DNA from: Hyphomicrobiaceae bacterium
Lineage (GTDB): Bacteria > Pseudomonadota > Alphaproteobacteria > Rhizobiales > Xanthobacteraceae
Reading direction: 5' to 3'
Length of the DNA stretch: 64,000 nt
NCBI GenBank assembly: GCA_021324465.1
Contig: JAJPJB010000084.1
Coordinates: forward strand, 54,823-118,822
A model generated the notes under the pieces. The model was given only the letters and a program-made list of their open reading frames with translations, did not search any database and was not told the origin of the DNA. The first letter of the stretch is position 1, and every line of letters starts with the position of its first letter. Shown piece by piece: positions 52,342-61,190 of the stretch. A program made the translations under genes and the position numbers.

Positions 52342-53240
52342 TGCAGCTTCACCGGGAAATACGCATCGAGCCAGTTGCGCAGCAGATTCCACACACGGGT
52401 GGAATTTTCCGCAAACAAAAAGTGGTCGAGCCCGCTGAACAGATGCAGCTCTGCAGGCTGGCCGGCGCGCTTGAACATTTCGATCGACTGCTCGGTCGGC
52501 GTCACCGAATCGTTGGCGGCGTGAATCAGCAACAGCGGCCGCGGCGCGATCCTGCCGACCACCTCCTCGGCGCGGAAGTCGAACATGCTCTGCGCCGTCT
52601 CGGCCGGAAACATTTCGACCGAGTTCGGCGCCAGCATGCCGATGTTCTGCCGCTCGAGCTTTTCGCGCACATGATCGGGGATCGGCACGATGTCATAACG
52701 CGGCACCATCAGCGATTTGCCGGTGCGCGCGCGATAGGCGCGGCCGTCTTCGAGCATCTTTGTGAATTTCGCCCACGCTTCCGGCGTTCGATGCTGGCCG
52801 CGGAATTTGCGCTCGCCGTGCCCCCACCCGCCGTTCGAGATGACGGCGGCAATGCGCGGATTGGTGCCGCCGGCATAGACCGCGACCGCGCCCCCGAAGC
52901 TCGAGCCGACGACACCGATGCGGTCCGGATCGACCGCGGGATGCGCGGCAAGGAAGTTCAGCGCATTGCCGAGATCCTCGACCTGTTCGAGACAGATGAC
53001 GCGGCCGAACTCGCCTTCGCTCTTGCCGCAGCCGCGCATATCGAACCGCAGCGTGACATAGCCGAACTCGCTCAAGACGCGCGTCGGCTGCAGCACGTTG
53101 TTACCTTCGCTGTTGGAGCCGAAGCCGTGCAATACGATGAAAGCGGGACGCCGCTCCCCTTCACGCAAGCCGTTTGGCACGCCGACCGCGCCATGCAGGC
53201 GCAGGCCCGCGGATTGAAAGCTGATGACGTCTTCCTTCAT
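52338..53240 (-). CDS. Alpha/beta hydrolase
   Basis: From ATG 53240 (MKEDVISFQS) the product has 300 residues. The nucleophile elbow is GVVGSSFGGAVAVYAGG, the Asp is in LLLIHAANDSVTPTEQS and the His is in FSGLDHFLFAENS; HGFGSNSEGNNV supplies the oxyanion part. It looks like a dienelactone hydrolase-/carboxylesterase-type enzyme. Longer in-frame starts at 53255 and 53300 exist, but the ribosome sites are poor for all. It overlaps the Ldh gene. Confidence 0.85.
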   Translation of the reverse strand: MKEDVISFQSAGLRLHGAVGVPNGLREGERRPAFIVLHGFGSNSEGNNVLQPTRVLSEFGYVTLRFDMRGCGKSEGEFGRVICLEQVEDLGNALNFLAAHPAVDPDRIGVVGSSFGGAVAVYAGGTNPRIAAVISNGGWGHGERKFRGQHRTPEAWAKFTKMLEDGRAYRARTGKSLMVPRYDIVPIPDHVREKLERQNIGMLAPNSVEMFPAETAQSMFDFRAEEVVGRIAPRPLLLIHAANDSVTPTEQSIEMFKRAGQPAELHLFSGLDHFLFAENSTRVWNLLRNWLDAYFPVKLQ

Positions 53241-53318
53241 GGGAAAACCGTGCATAACGGACGGGTTCTGGCGCCAGATCGAGCTGATGGTCTTGGCCAA
53301 GTAGTTTAAGCGAGAGCT

Positions 53319-54056
53319 TTACGCAAGATAATCGTGCACGACCTTGCCAAGCGGCAGGGTCAGATCGGCAACGATGTGCATGCCGGAGACGACTTCCAGG
53401 ACTGGCAATTCGGCAAGCGGCGCGAGTGCATGCGACGACAGACTCAAGGCCGCCGGTCCGGTCCAGGCGCCCTTGAGGTTCACATCGGTCAATTCGTATT
53501 CGACGAGCTCGCAAATGCGCGGGCTGCCATCGACATGCGGCACGATCTTGAGCAGGAAATTCGGCGCCAGAAGCGACGCCATGACCGCATCATGATCGGC
53601 CGCCTTGTGCTTATAGCCCATGCTGCCGGTGGCGATCCGCACCGGCCCGTAATCGAGCGTGCCGACCAGCGTGTCGATTTCGTCATGCAGCGTCGGTTTG
53701 GCGAGCTTCTTCGGAAAGCCCCAAAGCTCGCGGCCGCCGGCAATCGGCGGATGGTCATCGAGGAACATGCAGTGCGAGTAGCCGCCCTTGCGGCCCCTGA
53801 AGGTGACTGGGATGACCTGGCCGCTTTCGGTGTAATCGCCAAAGCCGGTGGAATCCGGCATGCGGATGAATTCGAATTTGACCAGCGGCTCCTCAATCTG
53901 CAACGGCTCCGGCACCAGCTCGCGCAGTTTCTGTGGATCGGTGCGATAGGTTATGATGAGAAATTCCCGATTGACGAATCGATAGGGCCCCACCGGATAG
54001 GCCGGACTGGTGAGCGGCATGGCAAAGGCCCGCGCCCGCACATCGCTTTCTTTCAT
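53319..54056 (-). CDS. Acetoacetate decarboxylase-like protein
   Basis: A 245-residue ADC-superfamily protein. The Schiff-base lysine is in [17 protein letters not shown], and [15 protein letters not shown] precedes it. Typical N- and C-terminal ADC strands ([40 protein letters not shown]) are present. Some family members decarboxylate acetoacetate, others act as aldolase-dehydratases. ATG at 54056 is preceded by GAGGGGAC. It heads the ADC-hydrolase-Ldh group. Confidence 0.88.
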   Translation of the reverse strand: MKESDVRARAFAMPLTSPAYPVGPYRFVNREFLIITYRTDPQKLRELVPEPLQIEEPLVKFEFIRMPDSTGFGDYTESGQVIPVTFRGRKGGYSHCMFLDDHPPIAGGRELWGFPKKLAKPTLHDEIDTLVGTLDYGPVRIATGSMGYKHKAADHDAVMASLLAPNFLLKIVPHVDGSPRICELVEYELTDVNLKGAWTGPAALSLSSHALAPLAELPVLEVVSGMHIVADLTLPLGKVVHDYLA

Positions 54057-54114
54057 GGGCAAGTCCCCTCGTTGCAATGAAAGCAATACCGTCGAAGTTT
54101 CAGGCACTCCGGTG

Positions 54115-55248
54115 TCAGACCCGCTGTTCGCCGCAATCGAAGGTGCGGACTCCTTCCAGCCGATCCGGCAGCTTGAGCACCTCTGGATCGGCCAAGGTCT
54201 GCCGCGCATTGCGGTAGCCGGTCTGCCAATGCTCCTCCATGGTGCGGCGGGAGAATTCAAAGTCCTTGGCGATGCCCTCGTAGGGCCTCGCCCGGTAGAT
54301 CAGATGGACGATGTTGCAGACTTTGTCGTCGGCCTCGCCGAGCAGAAGCTTGGCATCATCGCCATCACGTAACTCCGCAGGAACCTTCTTGATAAGATTG
54401 GCGAGCGCGATCCGCAGCTTCTGCATGTATTTGTAGCGGTCGGTGGCGGCGCGATTGCGGCTCGAATAGACGATCTCCTTGTGTCGCACTTCGACCTCGA
54501 TCATGTCCTTCGGCAGCTCGCCGCGGGCGTTCCACAGATCGACCTGGAAGGCCAGCGTGTCGCGGCGCGGCCGCGCATCGAGCACCCATTCCAGCGGCGT
54601 ATTCGAGATCAGGCCGCCGTCCCAAAAATAGCTGTCGCCAATTTTGGTCGCCGGAAAGCCCGGCGGCAGCGAGCCCGAGGCGACGACGTGTTCGTAGCCA
54701 ATCTTGTGCGTCGTCGAATCGAAATAGGTGAAATTGCCGCTGCGAATGTCGACCGCGCCCACGCTGAAGCGCATCTCGCCGGCGTTGATGCGATCGAAAT
54801 CGACCAGCCGTTCGAGCGTCGCGCGCAGCGGCGTATTGTCGTAATAGCTCGCCTTGTCGGGGCTGCCGGGCGGCCAAAGCGCCGGCGGCGGCATGCGCGG
54901 CACGAAAAAATTCGGCGCGCCGAAAAACAGCGTGTTCATGGCCCGCGCTTGATTGATGAGCTGATGCTGCATCTCGTCACCGAGTTTGAGAGCGCGGAAG
55001 TACGGAATCCCGAGCGGCGAGGCGGATACCGCGTGCCAGAAATCGCGCAGCGCGTCGACCCGGCGCTTGGCCGGATTGCCGGCGATGATCGCCGAATTGA
55101 TGGCGCCGATCGAGATTCCGGCGACCCAATCTGGATGCAGATCGGCCTCGGCGAGCGCCTCATAGACGCCGGCCTGGTAGGCCCCCAACGCGCCGCCGCC
55201 TTGCAGCAGCAACGCGATTTGCTCGAATGGCGTGCGGCCTCGCGGCAA
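54115..55248 (-). CDS. Patatin-like phospholipase
   Basis: A 377-residue patatin. The oxyanion hole is [15 protein letters not shown], the nucleophile is Ser 46 in GISIG and the dyad Asp is Asp 210 in FWDGGL. I chose TTG at 55248 because a perfect AGGAGG at 55260-55255 lies six bases before it, and because longer frames overlap the kinase gene upstream. It lies 47 bases after the histidine kinase on the same strand, so may be co-transcribed. Substrate phospholipids are unknown. Confidence 0.9.
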   Translation of the reverse strand: MPRGRTPFEQIALLLQGGGALGAYQAGVYEALAEADLHPDWVAGISIGAINSAIIAGNPAKRRVDALRDFWHAVSASPLGIPYFRALKLGDEMQHQLINQARAMNTLFFGAPNFFVPRMPPPALWPPGSPDKASYYDNTPLRATLERLVDFDRINAGEMRFSVGAVDIRSGNFTYFDSTTHKIGYEHVVASGSLPPGFPATKIGDSYFWDGGLISNTPLEWVLDARPRRDTLAFQVDLWNARGELPKDMIEVEVRHKEIVYSSRNRAATDRYKYMQKLRIALANLIKKVPAELRDGDDAKLLLGEADDKVCNIVHLIYRARPYEGIAKDFEFSRRTMEEHWQTGYRNARQTLADPEVLKLPDRLEGVRTFDCGEQRV

Positions 55249-55295
55249 GGCAAGCCTCCTCACGGCTGTGTTGCACCGCAACAAGCCTACGGCGC

Positions 55296-56894
55296 CTACG
55301 CCCCCGCTCGCAAGTCGCTGCCGGTGCCGGACGCCGCCTGGGCCAAGGGCCAGCGTTCGTGCGTCAGCGGCACCAGCATTTTGACCGTGAGCCCCATGCT
55401 CGAATAATTGCGGATGACCTGCCCGTTCAGCTGCCGCTCGATCACCAGATCGATGAGCCGTGTGCCGAAACCCACGCGCCGCGGCCGCCGCGCCGGCGGA
55501 CCGTTCTTTTCGATCCAATCCAACATTAACGTCATGCCGCGCTCGGTGCGATCAACCGACCAATGCACCTCGAGCTGACCCTTGGACCGCGACAGGCTGC
55601 CATGCTTGATCGCGTTCGCCGCAAGCTCATGCAGCGCCGCGCTCAGATTGAACACCGGATCGGGCTCGAGATCGATATAGGGTCCCTCGAGCGAGGTGCG
55701 ATCGAGATAGGGACTGAGCACGACATGAAGCAATTCCTTGATCGGAATCGATTGCCAGCCGCCTTCGGTGATCAGCCGATGCGCATTGGCCATGGCCAGA
55801 ACGCGGGCCTGGTATTTGCTGGTAAGATCAGGAATGCCCTTGGAGGTCCGTGCCGTCTGCGAGAACAGCGCCAGCAATTGCGAAAACAGGTTGCCGGTAC
55901 GATGCCGCAAGTCGCGAATCATCAATTCATTGCGCTGCTCGAGCTGGCGGCGCTGGATGGCGCCGGTAAGAAGATTCGCAGTCGCCGCGAGAAATGCCGT
56001 GTCTTGGGCGATGAAACGGCGCTTGCGGCTGCTGCAGGCGCCGAGAATGCCATAAGCCCGGCCATCACGCCCGGCGATGGTCACCATCATGCCGCTCTCG
56101 CAATTGTGCTCCTTCAAGTACGGCGCGATCTCGAACCGCTTTTCCTCGGCGAAATCGCCGATCACGACGGGCACCGCGGAATTCAAGGTAAAACGCGCGA
56201 GGCTGTAGGGTGCGACCGTGCTCACCACGGTACCGAGCAGGTCCGATTTCCAACCAAAACCGGCGCGCAGCAAAAGCTCGGTGTCGCCCGGCAACAATTC
56301 GAGAATATGCACGAAATCGACCGACAGCGTCAGCGTGACGGTCGACACCGCGTCATTGAGCAGCCGTTCCAGATCGGGCTCGACCAAAGCGCGCTCGCCA
56401 AGCTGCGCCAGCGCCTCCTGCTGTTTCGCCCGGTTGCGCAGCTCGTTCTCGAGACTCACCCGCCCGGTAACGTCGTAGCAAAGCCCCGACATGCCCCGCG
56501 CTTTGCCGCCTTCGACGACAACTGTTCCGGTGGCCTCGAGCCAGCGCTCGTCCCGGCCGTTGTGCTTAGGAATCCGGTAGCGCGCGCGGAACGGCGTTTG
56601 CCTACGCATCGCCTCGCCGAGCAGCGCTTTGACAGTGGCACGATCATCGCTGTGAATACTGGCAAGGAAGCCGGATAGCGTGCCGTCGAAACTATGTGGC
56701 GGCATGCCGTGCAGCGATTCCAGATTGATCGACCAGGTCAGCTCATCGGTGCCGGCGTCCCACGACCACACGCCAATGCGCGCGGATTCCAGCCCGGCGC
56801 GCACCGTCGCAAAATTCGGAAAGAAGCTTGTTTCCCCTGCGGCCCTTTCGGCTTGTCCGCTCTTTCCGGACATGTTCTTGTCAGGCACATCCAT
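55296..56894 (-). CDS. HWE/HisKA_2-type sensor histidine kinase with PAS and GAF domains
   Basis: A 532-residue soluble sensor kinase. A PAS domain (about 30-145: ESARIGVWSWDAGTDELTWS) is followed by a GAF domain (about 160-310). The phosphoacceptor is His 331 in MIRDLRHRTGNLFSQLLALF, and the ATP-binding N-box is ALHELAANAIKHG, as in HWE/HisKA_2 kinases. There is no membrane segment. Kinases of this class feed phosphate to PhyR in the general stress response, and phyR is 2.4 kb away, so it may be its sensor (inference). The PAS/GAF input could be a small molecule or light. Confidence 0.9.
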   Translation of the reverse strand: MDVPDKNMSGKSGQAERAAGETSFFPNFATVRAGLESARIGVWSWDAGTDELTWSINLESLHGMPPHSFDGTLSGFLASIHSDDRATVKALLGEAMRRQTPFRARYRIPKHNGRDERWLEATGTVVVEGGKARGMSGLCYDVTGRVSLENELRNRAKQQEALAQLGERALVEPDLERLLNDAVSTVTLTLSVDFVHILELLPGDTELLLRAGFGWKSDLLGTVVSTVAPYSLARFTLNSAVPVVIGDFAEEKRFEIAPYLKEHNCESGMMVTIAGRDGRAYGILGACSSRKRRFIAQDTAFLAATANLLTGAIQRRQLEQRNELMIRDLRHRTGNLFSQLLALFSQTARTSKGIPDLTSKYQARVLAMANAHRLITEGGWQSIPIKELLHVVLSPYLDRTSLEGPYIDLEPDPVFNLSAALHELAANAIKHGSLSRSKGQLEVHWSVDRTERGMTLMLDWIEKNGPPARRPRRVGFGTRLIDLVIERQLNGQVIRNYSSMGLTVKMLVPLTHERWPLAQAASGTGSDLRAGA

Positions 56895-57073
56895 GCCTTC
56901 ACAGCTCCACCTTCCATCCCCTCTGTAAAGATCGTGATTGCCGCCGCAAATGGAAGTGGCCGACGAAGTGACGGAACTTCATTTGCTCGCAGCGGTCGCG
57001 CCGCGATGGCGATAAGCGCCCGCCGGCGAAGCGCGCAAGGGCGTTGGGCGCGTTCAGACAGCCGCGGATCCGC

Positions 57074-57907
57074 TCAGTAGATGCCGAGCGGGGCGTAGCG
57101 CGACGCGGAGGGAGCCGGCTGCCGATCGGCCGCAGGCAGGACCGGGACCTGCGCGGTCATGCGGCCATTGCCGGTCTGATTGATTGCGATCGCGCGGTTG
57201 CGCTCGGCGGAGAGGCTGTCATTTGCGGCACGCGGCGCAGTGGCGGGCAGAACAATAACCTTGGTGCCGATAGCGACGCGGTTGTAGAGATCTTCCACGT
57301 CGGCATTTTGCAAGCGGATGCAGCCGGACGACACGTTCTTGCCGATCGTCGAAGGATCGTTGGTGCCGTGAATGCGGTACTCGGTATTGCCGAGATACAT
57401 TGCACGCGCCCCTAACGGGTTACCAGGACCGCCGGCGACCCAGCGCGGCAAGTATGGCTGCCGCGCCACCATTTCGACCGGCGGGATCCAATCCGGCCAT
57501 TCGGCCTTGCGCGTGATGCGCTCGACGCCGGACCAGGTGAAGCCCTGGCGGCCGACACCGATGCCGTAGCGCATCGCCCTGCCGTTGCCGAGTGTCAGAT
57601 AAAGAAACTTGTGAGCGGTATCGATGACGATCGTGCCGGGCGCTTCGGGAGTCTGATAGACCACGACCTGGCGCCGCAGCTCCGGCGGCAACTGATCGTC
57701 GTCGCTCTGCCGGCCCGCCTGCTCCTCGCTTTGCGGTGCATTTGGCGGTGCATATTGCGGAAATGCCGGCTGGTAGGCCGGCGCCGGCAGCGGCAGGAAT
57801 GACAACGGCTGCGCAAGCGCCGGAACCGAGATGATCGTTAAGATGCCGGCGAACAGGCCGGCGCAAACAAGGCGGCAGGCATGCCGCGATCGGCCGATTG
57901 CCGACAT
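57074..57907 (-). CDS. L,D-transpeptidase of the ErfK/YbiS/YkuD family
   Basis: A 277-residue exported enzyme making 3-3 peptidoglycan crosslinks or attaching proteins. It has a signal peptide (about 1-32, ending SVPALA-QP), a Pro-rich linker and a YkuD domain from TIVIDTAHKFLYL onwards. The catalytic His/Cys motif is HGTN...SSGCIRLQNADVEDLY (His 180, Cys 196). A short polar tail follows. Alphaproteobacteria carry many such paralogues; another lies at 38540. Confidence 0.94.
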   Translation of the reverse strand: MSAIGRSRHACRLVCAGLFAGILTIISVPALAQPLSFLPLPAPAYQPAFPQYAPPNAPQSEEQAGRQSDDDQLPPELRRQVVVYQTPEAPGTIVIDTAHKFLYLTLGNGRAMRYGIGVGRQGFTWSGVERITRKAEWPDWIPPVEMVARQPYLPRWVAGGPGNPLGARAMYLGNTEYRIHGTNDPSTIGKNVSSGCIRLQNADVEDLYNRVAIGTKVIVLPATAPRAANDSLSAERNRAIAINQTGNGRMTAQVPVLPAADRQPAPSASRYAPLGIY

Positions 57908-58263
57908 GATTCGCTCCCGTGCTGAAATGCCCTTCTTATTTGCGTCAATTGCCGACGAGGCTTTCAGGTTCCATCCGACGCTTCACGGATCAGCCGGCAA
58001 ACAAACAACTCGAAACAAATAAATGTCGAATGAAGGCGCGCCCGCGGATTGCGTGCATTGACGTTAACTTGTTGTCGATCGAGTCGCGGGCAGCGTGAGA
58101 ACGATCACGGCCGCCGGCGCGCCGAGAGTGGCGCGATGAAACTCATTCGCAACACCGGCCCAGACTCTCGGGCGATATGGAAATTTCCTGCGTCGAGCCT
58201 TTTCAGCGGCAAAGCCGCGCCACCGCCCGCCGAACGCAAATCAAAAGTCAACAAGCACTAATC
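57908..58263. other. Intergenic region upstream of the L,D-transpeptidase gene
   Basis: About 350 bases with no supported gene. A 41-codon frame (58136-58261, plus strand) starts MKLIRNTGPDSR but has poor ribosome site and no recognisable features. The region must contain the promoter of the L,D-transpeptidase gene, not located. Confidence 0.4.
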
Positions 58264-58584
58264 TTAGGTCGTGCACCGTCCAAACACATGAGCCAATTCC
58301 GGCGCGCTAATCGGCGAAAAGGCGCTGTCGCAGCCGACCGGCACGCGCCGCGGCGGCTTCGCTTGCTGCTGCGGGTCACCGCGCGAGATCGCGGAATTGA
58401 TGTCCGATGGACCTGGCAAGCGGTCGCCTTTGAATGCGCGATTCACCAAGACCGCCGGTGTGCGGCCGACGCCGTTTGCGCCGCTCCAGTCTGCAGCGAA
58501 AAATGGAATGAGGGTGATCAACAAAAACGACAGCGAGAGGAGGGCCACCGCACTCGCCATGCGGATGAGCAGGGTCCTGGCCAT
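58264..58584 (-). CDS. Small exported protein of unknown function
   Basis: A 106-residue protein from ATG 58584, preceded by GGAGAAG about seven bases upstream. It has an N-terminal hydrophobic segment (IRMASAVALLSLSFLLITLI) that is a signal or anchor, then a polar linker and the end PVGCDSAFSPISAPELAHVF-GRC. Short proteins ending in such a PVGCD...FGRC motif are seen in rhizobia, of unknown function. A GGAAC-N16-AGTT sequence upstream (58698-58674, minus) imperfectly resembles an EcfG promoter. Confidence 0.65.
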   Translation of the reverse strand: MARTLLIRMASAVALLSLSFLLITLIPFFAADWSGANGVGRTPAVLVNRAFKGDRLPGPSDINSAISRGDPQQQAKPPRRVPVGCDSAFSPISAPELAHVFGRCTT

Positions 58585-59248
58585 CGGACTTCTCCAGCCA
58601 CGCCTGCGCGGTCCAGCCGCGAATCGAGCAGACGCACCTAAAGCCCCCGAGCCGACCACATCACCAGTCTCATCAACTTTCCCTGCCCGGCCGTGTTCCA
58701 CGATGCAGTCAGTGTTTGGTGCGCATTCACCGAGTCGTGAATGACCAGCGTCAAGACTGCTAGTTTGGATGACAGCCTGCGATCGCTTTGCGCCGTGGGG
58801 CGCAACGGGCGGTCCCGGCCGCGGCCAGGCATGACCGGTCCACCCTCGGAGTCCGCGTTGGTCCGGCCTCACTCTGAGCCTTGACCCTACCCCCCGCGGC
58901 TAACACGGGCGGTGATTTCCCGCGACCTCTCACGCAGACGTGACCGCCGACAAATTTTTCGTGACGGCTGCCAAAAATTGCCGCAGGAACAAACACAAGC
59001 GTGCTGTTTTGTTGAAGTGGACGGCCATTCTTTCCCCCCTCCCCCCGTGCTTGGCCGGCCACGTTGGGCGCAGCCGACATGCCGATCGGCTGCGCCCTGA
59101 CTTTTGCTTGGAAGCCGGAGCCGCTTGTTTGGAGACAGAACCGCCTTGGGCGTAGCGCGAGCCAGGCCCAGCTAGGGCGCCGCCTCAAGCGATGGCCGGG
59201 CCATCGCCCGGCCGTCGCGAAAGATCAGATGACGCGCAGGACTATGGA
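58585..59248. other. 664-base intergenic region with two strong hairpins
   Basis: The longest non-coding stretch in the window. It contains a perfect 12-pair stem (59066-59097, GGGCGCAGCCGA/TCGGCTGCGCCC) followed by TGACTTTTGC, and an 8-pair stem (59189-59207, GCGATGGC-CGG-GCCATCGC). Runs of C and T (about 59030-59046) precede the first. No coding frame here is convincing. A small RNA ending at the first hairpin is possible but unproven. Confidence 0.45.
59066..59097 (+). terminator. Candidate terminator-like hairpin, perfect 12-bp stem
   Basis: The stem GGGCGCAGCCGA/TCGGCTGCGCCC has an eight-base loop and is followed by TGACTTTTG on the plus strand. It is not near the end of any recognised plus-strand gene, so it may end an unannotated transcript. 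Confidence 0.4.
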
Positions 59249-60067
59249 CTAGGCCGTCGCCTGCCGCTCGATCGGCTTGCGTTCGCGCTGCCGCGCCTTA
59301 CGGCCGAAGAACAGCGCCTGGCTCACGACCGCCGAGACGACCGCGACCTGGAACGGCTTGGCGATCAGGAAGGCCGGCTCCGGCCGTTGACCAGTCAAGA
59401 ACCGCTCCGGATAGGCGGTGATGAAGATGACCGGCACCTCGAACGAGCCGAGGAGCTCGTTGACCGCGTCGAGCCCCGAACTGCCGTCGGCGAGCTGGAT
59501 ATCGGCAAGGATGAGGCCCGGCCGCTTCTGTTTGGCCAGCGCTAGTGCCTCGCTGTGGGTGCGCGCGATGCCGATAACGTTATGGCCGAGGCTTTCGACC
59601 AAGGCCTCGATGTCCATTGCGATGAATGTCTCGTCCTCGATGATGAGAACGTCGGTGGCGATTTCGGCGGCAAGCTCGCGGCCCGATTCCTCCACCAGGC
59701 TGCGCAGCGTCGCAAGGTCGCAGTCGAGAACCTCCGCCGCGTCCTCTTCGGAAAAACCTTCGAGCGCCACCAAAAGGAAGGCCTGGCGCGGCCGGGGCGT
59801 GATCTGAGTGAGGTGCTGCTCGGGCGGCAGGATCACCTGGCTCGCCTCGGGTTTGTCGTTCACCGCGACCGAGTTCCAGATCTTGGTGAACAGGCGATAC
59901 AAGCCGACGCGCGAAGTCGAGCTTGTTTCCAGGACTTGGGGGCTCGCAATAAGGGATTCCACGGTGGCGACCACATAGGCGTCGCCCGAGGCCTGACTGC
60001 CGGTCAAGGCACGGGCATAGCGGCGCAGCGACGGCAGGTGCTGGAGTACGGCTTGCGAAGTGGTCAC
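59249..60067 (-). CDS. phyR: General stress response anti-anti-sigma regulator PhyR
   Basis: PhyR, once phosphorylated, binds NepR and frees EcfG. The 272-residue protein has an N-terminal EcfG-like domain (QHLPSLRRYARALTGSQ and FLLVALEGFSEEDAAEVLDC) and a C-terminal receiver with phosphoacceptor Asp 189 in LILADIQLADGSSG, plus FITAYPERF. I chose GTG at 60067, preceded by GGGGAGGG, over ATG at 60085 without a ribosome site. It is divergent from nepR-ecfG, with an EcfG-type promoter upstream, so it is probably feedback-regulated. Confidence 0.96.
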   Translation of the reverse strand: MTTSQAVLQHLPSLRRYARALTGSQASGDAYVVATVESLIASPQVLETSSTSRVGLYRLFTKIWNSVAVNDKPEASQVILPPEQHLTQITPRPRQAFLLVALEGFSEEDAAEVLDCDLATLRSLVEESGRELAAEIATDVLIIEDETFIAMDIEALVESLGHNVIGIARTHSEALALAKQKRPGLILADIQLADGSSGLDAVNELLGSFEVPVIFITAYPERFLTGQRPEPAFLIAKPFQVAVVSAVVSQALFFGRKARQRERKPIERQATA

Positions 60068-60106
60068 GAAACCCTCCCCTTCCATGGTGCTGAGGTTACT
60101 GCGAAA

Positions 60107-60131
60107 AACGCCGCAGTGCAAAATTAGTTCC
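60107..60131 (-). promoter_or_regulatory. EcfG-type promoter for phyR
   Basis: On the minus strand GGAAC (60131-60127), a 16-base spacer and CGTT (60110-60107) match the general stress promoter GGAAC-N16/17-CGTT. The GGAAC forms one half of the palindrome GTTCCGGAAC. Confidence 0.8.
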
Positions 60132-60147
60132 GGAACCCTTTGACGGC

Positions 60148-60173
60148 GGAACTTCGGGGGCTGTCAGAGCGTT
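60148..60173 (+). promoter_or_regulatory. EcfG-type promoter for nepR-ecfG
   Basis: GGAAC (60148-60152), a 17-base spacer and CGTT (60170-60173) match the EcfG promoter consensus on the plus strand, about 75 bases before nepR. Confidence 0.8.
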
Positions 60174-60249
60174 AGCGCGCAATGAGAGTGAGGCAGGTCG
60201 TCGTCACCAAGGGCGGGCGGCACGAACGGGTGAATGGGGGAAGGCGAAA

Positions 60250-60483
60250 ATGAAGCACCGCAAGACCAACGTTGAGCCGGTAGAGCCCGCGGGAGAGAAA
60301 CCGGAACATCAGGAATCCATGACGCGCCCCGCTAAGCCCGAAGCCCGCCTCGGTCGGGAGGTGCAAGCCCGGATCGGCCAGCAATTGCGCGCGATGTACA
60401 ATGACGTGGTCAATCAAGGCGTACCGCAGCATCTCGCCGATCTAGTCAGGCGGTTGAGTGACGGCGATCAGGACCAAGTTTGA
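60250..60483 (+). CDS. nepR: Anti-sigma factor NepR
   Basis: NepR holds EcfG inactive until phosphorylated PhyR takes it away. The 77-residue protein has a disordered charged N-terminus and two helices, RLGREVQARIGQQLRAMYND and VPQHLADLVRRLSD, matching the NepR core. ATG at 60250 follows GGGGGAAGGCGAAA-type sequence. It precedes ecfG by 15 bases. Confidence 0.93.
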   Translation: MKHRKTNVEPVEPAGEKPEHQESMTRPAKPEARLGREVQARIGQQLRAMYNDVVNQGVPQHLADLVRRLSDGDQDQV

Positions 60484-60498
60484 AGGGAACGAGGCAGC

Positions 60499-61050
60499 AT
60501 GAAGCTCGACCCTGCGATACGCGACCAAGTGCTCGCGACCGTGCCGAGTTTGCGCGCTTTTGCAATCTCGCTGTGCGGCAATATCGATCGTGCCGACGAT
60601 CTGGTGCAGGAAACTCTGCTGCGCGCCCTTGCCCATATCGATTCGTTTGAACCCGGTACCAACATGCCCGCGTGGCTGTTCACTATTTTGCGCAACCTGT
60701 TCCGTTCGGAATATCGCAAGCGGCGGCGCGAAGTCGAAGACGCGGACGGGCGTTATGCGGAAACCCTCAAATCGCATCCCGACCAGACCGGCCGGGTGGA
60801 ATTCGAGGAGTTCCGTGCAGCCTTGGCCAAGCTGCCAGCCGACCAGCGCGAGGCGCTGATCCTGGTCGGCGCTTCGGGCTTCTCCTATGACGATGCGGCG
60901 GCTATCTGCGGTTGCGCGGTCGGCACGATCAAGAGTCGCGTCAATCGGGCGCGCACACGGCTTGCCGATCTTCTGGCGATCGACAGCGTTGATGATTTCG
61001 GACCCGACCGCGCCACGCGCGCGGTGCTTGCCGGCGGCGGACGCAATTAA
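60499..61050 (+). CDS. ecfG: General stress ECF sigma factor EcfG
   Basis: EcfG is the sigma factor of the alphaproteobacterial general stress response. The 183-residue protein has sigma region 2 (DDLVQETLLRALAHIDSFEP, ILRNLFRSEYRKRRRE) and region 4 (LPADQREALILVGASGFSYD, then AAAICGCAVGTIKSRVNRAR). ATG at 60499 follows GAGGCAGC. Together with phyR and nepR it forms the complete cascade, and it should transcribe its own operon. Confidence 0.97.
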   Translation: MKLDPAIRDQVLATVPSLRAFAISLCGNIDRADDLVQETLLRALAHIDSFEPGTNMPAWLFTILRNLFRSEYRKRRREVEDADGRYAETLKSHPDQTGRVEFEEFRAALAKLPADQREALILVGASGFSYDDAAAICGCAVGTIKSRVNRARTRLADLLAIDSVDDFGPDRATRAVLAGGGRN

Positions 61051-61087
61051 CGGAGATCTATTAGCAGCAAGTGATTGCGGATCGGAC

Positions 61088-61132
61088 GAGGCAATCCGGG
61101 GCATTGCGGCACTGGATTGCCTCTTTTGTTTT
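61088..61132 (+). terminator. Rho-independent terminator after nepR-ecfG
   Basis: A perfect ten-pair stem GAGGCAATCC/GGATTGCCTC with a 16-base loop is followed by TTTTGTTTT at 61124-61132. It ends 38 bases downstream of the ecfG stop. Confidence 0.85.
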
Positions 61133-61190
61133 GGGGTTCTTAGGCCCGGAGAGATGGCGCCGCTCACGCCGGCCCTCAACGCACAAGCGC

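Noticed and set aside
58136..58261. 41-codon plus-strand frame starting MKLIRNTGP
   Set aside because: Weak ribosome site, no recognisable motif, and isolated in a gap. Not enough to call a gene.
58264..58641. Plus-strand frame antisense to the small exported protein gene
   Set aside because: Arg-rich, no motif. The minus-strand frame has a good ribosome site and a signal-like helix.
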